Assembly: GCF_000315485.1 (NCBI RefSeq)
Contig: NZ_JH992941.1
Location: 1,457,312-1,521,311 of the forward strand
DNA length: 64,000 nucleotides
Direction of reading: 5' to 3'
Source of the DNA: Bacteroides oleiciplenus YIT 12058
GTDB taxonomy: Bacteria; Bacteroidota; Bacteroidia; Bacteroidales; Bacteroidaceae
Shown: positions 25,884-35,300 of the stretch, one piece after another
How the letters are laid out: the number at the start of each line of letters is the position of its first letter
How positions within the stretch are numbered: the stretch's first letter is position 1
Program-made: the position numbers and the translations under genes
The notes under the pieces: generated by a model
Told to the model about the DNA's origin: nothing
The model's database searches: none
Seen by the model: only the letters and a program-made list of their open reading frames with translations

Positions 25884-27098
25884 TTAGAGATATGGAATGA
25901 TCGTGATATAAATACCCGTAATAATAGCCGAAGTGATAACCCCGGAGATATTTGCTCCCAAGGCATCCCCCAGAATGAACGAGTCAGGATTATCCTTACT
26001 AACCAGCTTTTGAGCTACCTTTGCCGTAGTCGGCACACAACTGACAGCTGCAATTCCGATTACCGGATTATAATTTCCTTTCTTAATGAAGTACATGATG
26101 TATCCTCCCATAATGCCGCCGATACCCGAAAGCAACAGTGCCACTATACCCAATACTAATAATTTCAGAATCTTCGGATCGAGCAGTAAATGTGCATCAC
26201 AAAGCACGCCCAGCAATACGCCCAACATAAATGTAGAGCCATAAAGCAACGGACCGCTAACGAAATCATAAATATGCTTCATACCTGATTCACGTACGGC
26301 AACTCCCAGGAAGAGAGAGAAAAACAACGGTGAAGCCACCGGGAACAAGAAGCACAACACTGCACACAGCACAGCCGAGAATGCCAGTTTCACCTTGGCA
26401 TCGTAGTTTTTAGGTGCTTTCTTCGAAGTCATCTTGATGGCACGCAAGCGTTTTGGAACCAGTAACTTCACCAGATACGGGTAGCCGCCATACGTTAGTC
26501 CCAGATACAGATAAGCCACTACTGTGATAGGTACAAATAAATGTTTGGCCAAAGCCAGTGATGTAAACAGAACCATAGGACCATCTGCACCTCCTACCAT
26601 AGCTACAGAAGCACTTTCTTGCAATGTCAGTCCAAGGGCGGAAGCTACGGGGATAGTCAGGAAAGTACCCAATTCGGCACATAAAGCCAGGAAAAGGCTG
26701 ACGAAAGGCTTTTGTAGCAGAAAGCCTACATCTAACAAAGTGCCTATACCCATAAATACAAAGCAGGCTATCAATCCGTTACTGAAGGTGAGTGTATAGA
26801 CAGGTTGCAAAAAGTCTATCTGCATCGTATTCATCAGGTCATCCGTATCCGAAAGCATCGGATCGAGAAAGAGGTTGCCTAATGTGCCGTCCGGCATGAA
26901 AAGTGTTCCACAATTGATGGCAACCATACCTAGCCCCATCGGAATCATTACCATAGGCTCAAGCACTCCTTTCCAGCCCAGATATATGAGTAACAAACCT
27001 AAAAGGATTAAAAACACACGGGCTGATGCAAGCAGGTAGCCACTTTCCATCATTGTTCCAAAACCTTGGAATAGGGTCGCGAAATCTATATTTTCCAT
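25884..27098 (-). CDS. oadB: Sodium-translocating decarboxylase beta subunit (OadB/MmdB/GcdB family)
   Basis: The 404-residue integral membrane protein has about nine to eleven hydrophobic segments and the conserved MVGGADGPMVLF motif. The C-terminal GDALGANISGVITSAI is also typical. The family subunit couples decarboxylation of carboxybiotin to Na+ export across the inner membrane. Oxaloacetate, methylmalonyl-CoA and glutaconyl-CoA decarboxylases share this subunit, so the substrate cannot be set from beta alone. It follows a gamma-like subunit by 8 bp, but the alpha and biotin-carrier subunits are not in the window. Confidence 0.9.
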   Translation of the reverse strand: MENIDFATLFQGFGTMMESGYLLASARVFLILLGLLLIYLGWKGVLEPMVMIPMGLGMVAINCGTLFMPDGTLGNLFLDPMLSDTDDLMNTMQIDFLQPVYTLTFSNGLIACFVFMGIGTLLDVGFLLQKPFVSLFLALCAELGTFLTIPVASALGLTLQESASVAMVGGADGPMVLFTSLALAKHLFVPITVVAYLYLGLTYGGYPYLVKLLVPKRLRAIKMTSKKAPKNYDAKVKLAFSAVLCAVLCFLFPVASPLFFSLFLGVAVRESGMKHIYDFVSGPLLYGSTFMLGVLLGVLCDAHLLLDPKILKLLVLGIVALLLSGIGGIMGGYIMYFIKKGNYNPVIGIAAVSCVPTTAKVAQKLVSKDNPDSFILGDALGANISGVITSAIITGIYITIIPYL

Positions 27099-27106
27099 AC
27101 TATTTC

Positions 27107-27544
27107 TTATTTGGTCTTACCGGTAGATTTTCCGGACTGTTTCTTATTCTTATGATATAACATCTCTTCTTGTTGTTTCAGATACATCATGTGCGTATCT
27201 TCGGGATAGTAGTAATCCATCAGGTTAGCGTTGGAAACTCCGGTGCTTACTCCATGGTAATATCCACGATAATCGGAAAGTTCACGGTTGACTCCGCGGC
27301 TGAATTCTTCGCGTTTATCGTTATAGAGTTCATTTTCTTCTATAGGGATATCCCGTATCATGAGTTCCACCTTTTGGCGCAACTTGCGCAGGCGTCGCAG
27401 GCGAAGCAGTTCTTTCTGGTGTGAACTGTAAAAGTCGAATGAGTCGGCAGCAACGGCAATCATTTTGATAATGAAAGCCACGAAGAAGCCGATCACGAAT
27501 GTAAGCCCCATCATTTCGAGGGTGGCTATTAATAAATCGAGCAT
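27107..27544 (-). CDS. OadG-like gamma subunit of the sodium-pumping decarboxylase
   Basis: The ATG at 27544 (MLDLLIATLEMMGLTFVIGF) gives 145 residues; an open frame extends to 27607 without a sensible start. One N-terminal membrane helix (about 5-30) is followed by a charged, coiled-coil-like stretch (HQKELLRLRRLRKLRQKVEL) and a polar tail ending in Lys-rich KKQSGKSTGKTK. This matches the single-pass gamma subunits that anchor the alpha subunit. The tail is longer than in classical OadG. It is placed 8 bp before oadB, so the two are co-transcribed. Confidence 0.7.
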   Translation of the reverse strand: MLDLLIATLEMMGLTFVIGFFVAFIIKMIAVAADSFDFYSSHQKELLRLRRLRKLRQKVELMIRDIPIEENELYNDKREEFSRGVNRELSDYRGYYHGVSTGVSNANLMDYYYPEDTHMMYLKQQEEMLYHKNKKQSGKSTGKTK

Positions 27545-27645
27545 AGTAATTATATTAAATTTAGATGTGAATAAACAATAGGTTGACCAAAGACATGCCA
27601 ATGGCATACCTCCGGTAAAAGGGGAGTAACAAGTAGAGTGGTGGT

Positions 27646-28080
27646 TTAAATCAGAATATGCTTCAACTCGTAGACGTAATATCCGTAAGAATAACGGATA
27701 GCACTGGGAGTGAAAGAGAGGCTGGCATTTTGTTCCACCGGTAAATGAGTGGAGAATATACGTTGCATCTGTCCTGCAGACGGATGGATCTTAAGTTTCA
27801 GTAATTTCGATGGAGCATTAGCTTGATTATAAAAGTTCTCCTGAAAGAGGATACCGTTGATTTTACGTTCATTGTTTTCATCATTAAAGAACGGGCGGTG
27901 AGCAATGGTTGAGTAACAATCTGCTGACATTGAAATGAAACATCCTGTTGGTGTAGGGGTGACGGAAGTATCTGTCGAGGCTTCGGTAATCATCCGAAGT
28001 GCCGGCTGTTCCTCTTGCAGAATGACAGACATTCCTAATGAGAGGCACATAAACAGAAATATATAGTGTAGATGTTTCAT
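27646..28080 (-). CDS. Small secreted protein of unknown function
   Basis: From the ATG at 28080 (MKHLHYIFLFMCLSLGMSV) this gives 144 residues with a signal peptide. I do not recognise a family. The mature part has a Ser/Thr/Pro-rich start (TEASTDTSVTPTPTG) and later beta-strand-like patches (NGILFQENFYN; LLKLKIHPSAGQ; SAIRYSYGYYVYELKHILI). It is divergent from the nfeD-flotillin pair and 101 bp upstream of the oadG-like gene on the same strand. A second in-frame ATG at 28083 is equally possible. Confidence 0.55.
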   Translation of the reverse strand: MKHLHYIFLFMCLSLGMSVILQEEQPALRMITEASTDTSVTPTPTGCFISMSADCYSTIAHRPFFNDENNERKINGILFQENFYNQANAPSKLLKLKIHPSAGQMQRIFSTHLPVEQNASLSFTPSAIRYSYGYYVYELKHILI

Positions 28081-28164
28081 CATAGGGTCCGCAAACATAA
28101 CAAATATCTTTGTGTAATGTTGCTTTCCTCCTCAAGAAAATTTTGTTAAATAGAGAACGGTTTC

Positions 28165-28195
28165 TTTGTGCATGTTCTGCAAATGTGTATATTTG
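28165..28195 (+). promoter_or_regulatory. Promoter of the nfeD-flotillin operon
   Basis: TTTG at 28165-28168, a 19-bp spacer, and TATATTTG at 28188-28195 fit both Bacteroides promoter boxes exactly. The start codon is 47 bp beyond the -7 box. Confidence 0.75.
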
Positions 28196-28242
28196 GAATA
28201 ATATATCTAAATATATTGTAAACTACAATAATTCAAATTCCT

Positions 28243-28740
28243 ATGAGCAGTAATATATTTCTGATTATCGCCGTGGTCACAACTGGTATTTTTGTGATAC
28301 AGTTTATTCTTTCCATTTTCTTCGGAGATATTGATGCGGATACAGATGTGGATGCCGACATAAGCAGCGTGGTATCTTTTAAGGGACTGACGCACTTCGG
28401 TATCGGTTTTGGATGGTATATGTATCTGATTGGAAATACTGACATTCAGAGTTATTCCATTGCCATTTTGATTGGTCTGTTTTTCGTTTTCGCTGTGTGG
28501 TTTCTTTATAAAAAAGCCTATCAGTTACAGCAGGTGAATAAGACGGAAAAGACGGAAAAATTAGTAGGCCGAGAATGTACCATCTACTTTGGACAAGGAG
28601 ATGGCAGATTTACTGTACAGGCAAGTCGTGACGGAGCTATGCGTGAGATAGATGTAGTATCTGAAACGAATAAGACTTATCAGACAGGTGATAAAACTAT
28701 TATTACGGGCTATAAGGACGGAACTCTATATATTCAATAA
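28243..28740 (+). CDS. NfeD-like membrane protein with C-terminal OB-fold
   Basis: The 165-residue protein has a first membrane helix (about 4-28), an acidic loop (GDIDADTDVDADIS), a second hydrophobic region (about 45-90), and a soluble C-terminal beta domain (about 100-165: LVGRECTIYFGQGDGRFTVQ...GDKTIITGYKDGTLYIQ) of OB-fold type. NfeD proteins are partners of flotillin/stomatin-type SPFH proteins, and here the flotillin gene begins 24 bp downstream. The pair probably forms an inner-membrane scaffold complex; the client is unknown. Confidence 0.75.
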   Translation: MSSNIFLIIAVVTTGIFVIQFILSIFFGDIDADTDVDADISSVVSFKGLTHFGIGFGWYMYLIGNTDIQSYSIAILIGLFFVFAVWFLYKKAYQLQQVNKTEKTEKLVGRECTIYFGQGDGRFTVQASRDGAMREIDVVSETNKTYQTGDKTIITGYKDGTLYIQ

Positions 28741-28764
28741 AACAAAACTCAAAAACATAGATTT

Positions 28765-30423
28765 ATGACACAAGAAATGATGATTATGGCCGCCATACTC
28801 GTGGCGGTTATCTTACTTACCTTCATTGGTATTCTTTCCCGTTACCGGAAATGTAAAAGTGACGAAGTACTGGTAGTATATGGTAAAACGGGCGGTGATA
28901 AGAAGTCAGCCAAGTTGTATCATGGTGGTGCTGCATTTGTGTGGCCAATAATTCAGGGGTATGAATTCCTGTCCATGAAACCAATGCAGATAGACTGTAA
29001 ACTGACCGGTGCGCTGTCTGCCCAGAATATCCGTGTGGATGTACCGACTACGATTACGGTGGCTATCAGTACCGATCATGAGGTTATGCAGAATGCTGCC
29101 GAACGTATGCTAGGGCTGACGATTGATGATAAGCAGAATCTGATAACGGATGTTGTATATGGACAGATGCGTCTGGTGATTGCCGATATGACGATCGAAG
29201 AGCTGAATTCCGACCGCGATAAATTCCTTTCTAAAGTAAAGGATAACATCGATACGGAACTTCGCAAGTTTGGTTTGTATTTGATGAACATCAACATCAG
29301 CGATATCCGTGATGCTGCCAATTATATTGTCAACTTAGGTAAGGAAGCTGAAAGTAAGGCACTGAATGAGGCTCAGGCAAACATTGAGGAACAGGAGAAA
29401 CTGGGTGCCATCAAGATTGCCAATCAAATAAAGGAACGTGAGACGAAAGTTGCCGAAACGCGTAAAGACCAGGATATTGCCATTGCCGAGACTAAAAAAT
29501 TGCAGGAAATATCTGTGGCTAATGCTGATAAGGATCGAATCTCGCAGGTTGCTATTGCCAACGCTGAAAAAGAGTCGCAGGTGGCAAAGGCTGAAGCTGA
29601 AAAAAATATCAGGATTGAGCAGGCTAATACGGAAAAGGAAAGCCGTATTGCTGAACTGAATTCTGACATGGAGATTAAGCAGGCGGAAGCAGGAAAGAAA
29701 GCTGCCATCGGACGAAATGAGGCTCAGAAAGCCGTGGCACAATCTGATGCGGAGCTGGCTGTAACACGTGCCAATGCCGACAAACAGGCCGGTGAAGCTG
29801 AAGCACGTTCGGAAGCTGCCGTACAGGCTGCCCGCGAAATAGCTCAAAAAGAAGTGGAAGAGGCTAAAGCCCGTAAAGTGGAATCTTCTTTGAAGGCTGA
29901 AAAGATTGTACCTGCTGAAGTTGCAAAGCAAGAAGCCATTCTTCAGGCTGATGCTGTTGCCGAAAAGATTACCCGTGAGGCTGAAGCTCGTGCAAAAGCA
30001 ACTCTGGCACAGGCTGAGGCTGAAGCAAGAGCCATCCAGATGAAGTTGGAAGCTGAGGCTGAAGGTAAGAAGAAATCATTGCTTGCTGAAGCTGAAGGTT
30101 TCGAGGCTATGGTACGTGCGGCAGAATCTAATCCGGCTATCGCCATCCAGTATAAGATGGTAGATCAATGGAAAGAAATTGCTGGAGAACAGGTGAAAGC
30201 ATTCGAACACATGAATTTAGGAAACATTACTGTATTCGATGGTGGAAACGGAGGTACAAGCAACTTCCTGAGTTCGCTGGTGAAGACGGTTGCTCCGAGC
30301 CTCGGTGTACTGGACAAACTGCCTATTGGCGAGACCGTAAAGGGAATCATTCACCCGGAAGGAAAGGAAGATAAGCAGGAAGCCCAAAAGGATGAACCAA
30401 AGAAAGACGATAAGAAGAAATAA
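28765..30423 (+). CDS. Flotillin-family (SPFH) membrane scaffold protein
   Basis: The 552-residue product has one N-terminal membrane helix (about 5-25) and an SPFH/PHB domain (about 35-210: KSDEVLVVYGKTGG... to RDAANYIVNLGKEAES). A long Ala/Glu-rich coiled coil follows (about 190-470, many EAEA-type repeats). The tail ends in a Lys/Asp/Glu-rich segment (EDKQEAQKDEPKKDDKKK). Flotillins form membrane-associated rings that organise membrane microdomains. The gene is second in a two-gene operon with the NfeD-like protein and is closed by a strong terminator. Confidence 0.92.
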   Translation: MTQEMMIMAAILVAVILLTFIGILSRYRKCKSDEVLVVYGKTGGDKKSAKLYHGGAAFVWPIIQGYEFLSMKPMQIDCKLTGALSAQNIRVDVPTTITVAISTDHEVMQNAAERMLGLTIDDKQNLITDVVYGQMRLVIADMTIEELNSDRDKFLSKVKDNIDTELRKFGLYLMNINISDIRDAANYIVNLGKEAESKALNEAQANIEEQEKLGAIKIANQIKERETKVAETRKDQDIAIAETKKLQEISVANADKDRISQVAIANAEKESQVAKAEAEKNIRIEQANTEKESRIAELNSDMEIKQAEAGKKAAIGRNEAQKAVAQSDAELAVTRANADKQAGEAEARSEAAVQAAREIAQKEVEEAKARKVESSLKAEKIVPAEVAKQEAILQADAVAEKITREAEARAKATLAQAEAEARAIQMKLEAEAEGKKKSLLAEAEGFEAMVRAAESNPAIAIQYKMVDQWKEIAGEQVKAFEHMNLGNITVFDGGNGGTSNFLSSLVKTVAPSLGVLDKLPIGETVKGIIHPEGKEDKQEAQKDEPKKDDKKK

Positions 30424-30442
30424 TCAGATAACCTTATCTGCT

Positions 30443-30492
30443 AAAAAAGAAGCGAAGAATCCACAATGGGGTGGATTCTTCGCTTCTTTTTT
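30443..30492. terminator. Perfect bidirectional intrinsic terminator
   Basis: A 22-bp perfect stem (30443-30464 against 30471-30492) with a 6-nt loop. Its core is GAAGCGAAGAATCCAC, bounded by six A on the left and six T on the right, so it works as a terminator in both directions. It lies between the convergent flotillin and LytTR genes. Confidence 0.92.
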
Positions 30493-30510
30493 ATAGAATA
30501 GTTTAGGTCT

Positions 30511-31317
30511 TTATATTCCCAGTCGTTCTTTCAATAGCCGGTAGCCCGTCAGGCTAACCCGTAATTTAGTTCCGTTTTTCAATAATACCTGGTAGGTTTC
30601 TTTTCCGAATAGTTCTACCCGCGATATCTGTGTCACGTTTACAATGGTGGAACGATGGATACGTACAAAGTTGTCACTTGGCAGATGTCCTTCAAAATAC
30701 TTCATGGTTTGCTCTTTGATGTACTCTCCTGTGGGGGTGATCAAAGTCGTATAATCTCCACACGCCTGGATATATAGCAGTTCATCTACTTTGATGATAT
30801 GTATTCGTGACCCGTCTTTTACAGTAATGCGATCAATGGTTTCCTCTTGCTCTTCCGGTTTTTCTTCTTTTACGGCTTGCGGTACAATGAATTCATCTTC
30901 TTGTGCTTCCGGGTCTTTCACTACTATCAGGTGATACCACAATATAATGGCTATCCATGTCGGTATGCCGAACAGAAGTCTGAAAGGTATGGTAGAGGCA
31001 AAAGAGATATAAGGTATTCCTACAATTCTTACCATAATGTCGCAGACCATGAAGCTGCCCGCAATCCAGAGCAATATTCCTGATACAACCGTAATGACAT
31101 TTGTCTGGAGAATGGATACTTGGCCTACTACAAACCAAGCCAGGTATGCCAGTGCCGCAAGCCATCCGATTGTTGTGATTCCGTCGATGATGGCAGGTAG
31201 CCAGTCAGTTCCGGTATATCCCCACAACAGAGTTGCCTGGATGATTGCCAGAACCAATGCAAGCACAAGCATCGGAAACCAACGATAAGGATAATCTATA
31301 ATTGGATGTGCTCTCAT
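30511..31317 (-). CDS. Membrane-bound LytTR-type transcription regulator
   Basis: In this 268-residue protein, four hydrophobic helices occupy about residues 12-150, and an acidic linker (about 155-180) leads to a LytTR DNA-binding domain (about 180-268). The latter holds DELLYIQACGDYTTLIT and NFVRIHRSTIVNVTQISRVE, both typical. No receiver domain or histidine kinase is present, so the membrane part probably senses the signal. It lies 4 bp after the LiaF-like gene, which suggests a joint envelope-stress or self-regulating unit. Confidence 0.85.
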   Translation of the reverse strand: MRAHPIIDYPYRWFPMLVLALVLAIIQATLLWGYTGTDWLPAIIDGITTIGWLAALAYLAWFVVGQVSILQTNVITVVSGILLWIAGSFMVCDIMVRIVGIPYISFASTIPFRLLFGIPTWIAIILWYHLIVVKDPEAQEDEFIVPQAVKEEKPEEQEETIDRITVKDGSRIHIIKVDELLYIQACGDYTTLITPTGEYIKEQTMKYFEGHLPSDNFVRIHRSTIVNVTQISRVELFGKETYQVLLKNGTKLRVSLTGYRLLKERLGI

Positions 31318-31321
31318 AGGA

Positions 31322-32110
31322 TTAGTCTTTAATCTCTAATCCACCGAAAGAAATATTTCCACGGATTATCAGTGTACTTTCTTTATTAATATTTGCTCCC
31401 TGCCAACGCTTATCCTCGCATCCGCCGGCAAAAGCATTACATTGAGGTACGACATTCCAGTCTGAAGGAATGTACAACTCTATTCCACTACAAGTACAGT
31501 CGATATCGATATAGGTTTCTCCCGGTGCAAGATGCGTGTGGCGCAGATCAATGACAGTCCCTCCGAATGAAGCCCGGATACTGGCTCCTTTAAACAATTC
31601 ATCCAATACGACATGGCGTACAGAACCAAAGGCATTGTCGGAACGCAGATAACCGTTTTCTGATTCGCATTGTTGCTCATTGTTTTCCATATTCATGTGT
31701 ATATGTCCACCTCTTTTTTTAGCCCAGTCCTGATAACGGCCGCTCATATGACTTTTCATCCAGCGTTCTCTACGGCGGGCTTTTACAAAGAACAGGATAC
31801 CTGCTATGATCAGTGCAACAGGCCAGACAATGGTTTGTGAGTTCTCCGGTAACCACGATAATCCTCCAACTAAAAAATAAACACCTATCAGGATGAGGAT
31901 AGAACCGCTCAGATAATGGCGTCGCGTCATCGTGTAGATACCTAATACAATGAGAAGACTATGCCAGGATACCACTATGCTAAATAAGTCATACGTAATC
32001 CAACCTACGTTACGGGCAAACAGTAATATTCCGGAGATGATGAAGAGCGAAGCTATCAGTGCTTTGCCCGATAAACCCGCATGAGACGGGAAGTTTTGTT
32101 TCTTTTCCAT
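31322..32110 (-). CDS. LiaF/YvqF-like membrane protein
   Basis: From the ATG at 32110 (MEKKQNFPSHAG) there are 262 residues. Four hydrophobic segments fill about 20-125. A His/Asn-rich linker leads to a C-terminal beta-rich domain (about 165-262: SDNAFGSVRHVVLDELFKGASIRASFGGTVIDLRH... and VPQCNAFAGGCEDKRW), as in the cell-wall-active antibiotic response family. In Firmicutes LiaF inhibits an envelope-stress regulator. By analogy this protein may control the LytTR regulator that follows 4 bp later. The analogy is an inference. Confidence 0.78.
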   Translation of the reverse strand: MEKKQNFPSHAGLSGKALIASLFIISGILLFARNVGWITYDLFSIVVSWHSLLIVLGIYTMTRRHYLSGSILILIGVYFLVGGLSWLPENSQTIVWPVALIIAGILFFVKARRRERWMKSHMSGRYQDWAKKRGGHIHMNMENNEQQCESENGYLRSDNAFGSVRHVVLDELFKGASIRASFGGTVIDLRHTHLAPGETYIDIDCTCSGIELYIPSDWNVVPQCNAFAGGCEDKRWQGANINKESTLIIRGNISFGGLEIKD

Positions 32111-32137
32111 TATTTCTATTGTTATTGATTCATGGCT

Positions 32138-32145
32138 CAAAGGTA
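32138..32145 (-). promoter_or_regulatory. Candidate -7 box for the liaF-lytTR operon
   Basis: On the minus strand this reads TACCTTTG, 28 bp before the start codon. No -33 match is evident, so control by an activator or a false match are both possible. Confidence 0.35.
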
Positions 32146-32263
32146 AGCGAATTATTCATCCCAGTATAGCCCTTCCGGGTGATTTCCGGTAGAAAAGCCG
32201 ATGAGTTCCGGGTATGAATCGGTGAATTCGGAGGGCTTTCGTACGATATCGACACAGATTAGT

Positions 32264-32320
32264 CCTATTTTTATATAGGTTGTACATAGATTCCGCTATT
32301 TTTGTTTCTATAAAAATAGG
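32264..32320. promoter_or_regulatory. 12-bp perfect inverted repeat flanking the PUL2 HTCS promoter
   Basis: CCTATTTTTATA (32264-32275) and TATAAAAATAGG (32309-32320) are exact complements 33 bp apart, centres 45 bp apart. They bracket the -7 box at 32297-32304, so a bound dimer or loop would block or shape the promoter. The palindrome TCGTACGA at 32239-32246 lies just upstream. Confidence 0.5.
32297..32304 (+). promoter_or_regulatory. Candidate -7 box of the PUL2 HTCS gene
   Basis: TATTTTTG, exact TAnnTTTG, 39 bp before the start codon. No -33 box at standard spacing. Confidence 0.45.
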
Positions 32321-32342
32321 AACCTTATAACTGAAGTGTACG

Positions 32343-35300
32343 ATGATGAAAAAGACTCCCTTATCAATAATAGTGTTGCGGATGCTGTTACTGCTCTCAT
32401 TTTTGACTCCCGGATTGTTGTTCGCACAGGATATCCATTTTCAAACATTCGGAGTAGAAAATGGCATCTCGCAACCAACAGTTACATCTATTTATCAGGA
32501 TGAATTCGGAATAATCTGGATAGGTACTAAAGATGGTTTGAACCGTTATAACGGTACCGATTTTTATATATTCCGCCCGATTGAGAATGATAAACATAGT
32601 CTTTATAATAATAATATAGGTACGATTTGTGGTGATAAGGATGGGCATATTTATATTCGTTGCAAGTATGCCGTAGTTGAATATGATATTAAGAAGAATA
32701 TTTTTCATACAATTCGCGATAATAACATTCAGGCCATTAGTTACGGTAACTCTCGGCTGTGGACTTGTACCAGGGACTCTTTATTCACCTATAACCGTGC
32801 GGAAGATAAGTTGGAATATTATTATCACCTGGAGGATGTACGCATGTCCTGTGTGACCGAAGACCATGAAGGAAACCTATATGTAGGAACCATGAATAAT
32901 GGCTTGTACATGCTGGACAGTAATAAGAAATGGCTTAATTATCTCCCAACAAAGGATATAACCTGTATTTATGAAGACTCCAAAAAGAATATTTGGGTAG
33001 GTACCAAAGATGACGGGCTTTTCCGACTGGACAGGAACGGTGGAAAAACAAACTATGTGCATGCACCTTATAAGAATGGACTTTCCAGCAATTACGTCCG
33101 TTGTGTGGTCGAAGATAACTTAGGTAACTATTGGGTGGGGACTTTTAAAGGTTTGGATAAATTGGATGTCACTACCAATACTTTCACCAATTACAGTGAA
33201 GATAATAAACCCTATAGCCTGAGTAATTCTTCCATCATCTGTATGATGAAGGATCAGCAAGGAACTTTCTGGATTGGCACTTATTATGGCGGGGTTAATC
33301 TGTTTAATCCGGACTATGAGATTTATACCTATTATTATTCCGATGAATCTCAGCAAGGAAAGCTGACCTCTCCTTTTGCCGGACGAATGAGAGAAGATTC
33401 CAAAGGTGGTATCTGGATTGCAACAGAAGGTGGTGGAGTGAACTATCTCGATCGAAAAACAAGAAGCTTCGCAGAGTTTAAGTATGATATAAATAAGAAC
33501 TCTCTTGCATCCAATACGGTACAATCCCTGCATTTAGATGAAGATAACCAGACTCTGTGGATAGGTACACTACGGGGAGGACTGGATAAGCTGGATTTGA
33601 AAACGCATCGATTTACCAACTACAGGCATATTCCCGGGAAAGAGAATTCATTGATTAACGATATAGTTCGCAAAATTATTCCGTATAAAGGGAATCTTTT
33701 GCTGGCAACCCATAACGGAATAGGTTCATTCGATCCTCAAACAGGAGAGTGCACAAAGTTACTGAAAGATAGTAGACTCAATAACAGACAGATCATTGAT
33801 ATGCTTCTTGACAGGAACAATAATTTATGGTTCTCCTATTCATTGGGACTGGTTAAATATAATCTTGAAACCCGGAAACAAGATGAGTATTTCGTTCCTA
33901 ATAGTTCGAAGCGGGTTATAGGCAGTAATCTGATAAATGTACTTTTTGAAGATAAGAAAGGTAATATCTGGGCGGGTTCTTCGGGAGATGGTATATTCCT
34001 ATATGAGCCGGATATCAATTCATTCAAACCGTTTAACTCACACAATTCGGACCTGATTAATGATTATATCCTCGATATAAAAGAGTCTTTGTCCGGCTAT
34101 CTCCTGATAGCCAGTAATCAGGGCTTTTCACGTTTTGATATGGAGAACCAGCGCTTTTATAACTATAATAAACAGAATGGTTTTCCGATGACGGCATTGA
34201 ACCCTTACGGATTGTTTGTAGCCAGCGATAATGAGATATTCCTTTCCGGTCCCAAGATGATGATATCTTTCTTTGAAAAAGAATTGAATTCTTATGTAAA
34301 GCCCTATCAGCTTAACTTTACCTCATTGGAAGTGAATAACCAGGTTATATTGCCGAATGATGATTCCAATATTCTCTCTGAGTCTATTTTGTATCAGCCA
34401 CAAATTACGCTGAATCATAACCATTCCATCATCACTATAAATTTCTCATTATCCAATTATGTATCGGTACTGAGAAACCGGATTTACTATAAATTGGAGG
34501 GATTTGATAAAGACTGGATGAGTGTAGGTTATCGTAAAGGCATTACTTACACCAACCTGAATCCGGGTAAGTATAAGCTAAAGATAAAGAGCTCTGAGGA
34601 ATATTCCGGTAAGGAAAGTATCTTTAAGGAAATCGATATTGTGGTGAAGCCACCTTTTTACAAATCGGTCTGGGCATATTGTATTTACGTTATTATTGTG
34701 ATTGTATCTGTCTATATAGTGGTTAGTTTCTATTCTTCCAAATTAAAGTTGCGGGCTTCACTTGAATACGAAAAGAAAGAGAAGAAACAGATAGAAGAAC
34801 TGAACCAGTCCAAACTTCGTTTCTTTACCAATATTTCACATGAATTCCGTACTCCGCTCACATTGATTGTGAGCCAGTTGGAGATGCTGATGGAAAGGAA
34901 TGATATTCAGCCGTTAGTGTACAATAAACTGGTGAATATCCATCGAAATACATTACGTATGAAGCGCCTGATAACCGAGCTTCTTGATTTCAGGAAACAA
35001 GAACAGGGTTTCGAAAAGTTCAAATACAGCAAGCAGGATATTTATGCGTTCCTGGATGAAATCTATCTGTCTTTCAAAGAGTATGCACGGGGTAAACAGA
35101 TTAATCTTGAATTTCTTAATAAGGATAGGAATCTGGAAGTCTGGTTTGATGTGGTACAGCTTGAAAAGGTGATTTATAACTTGCTGTCCAATGCTTTCAA
35201 ATATACATCTCTGGGTGGTACAGTCTCCTTATCAGTACAGGAATATGAAAATAGTGTGGTTATTCTTATTTCAGATACGGGTATCGGTATTGCCGAAAAG

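Noticed and set aside
32264..32320. Invertible promoter
   Set aside because: Arms are 33 bp apart and AT-rich, unlike Mpi-type sites, and no invertase gene is near.
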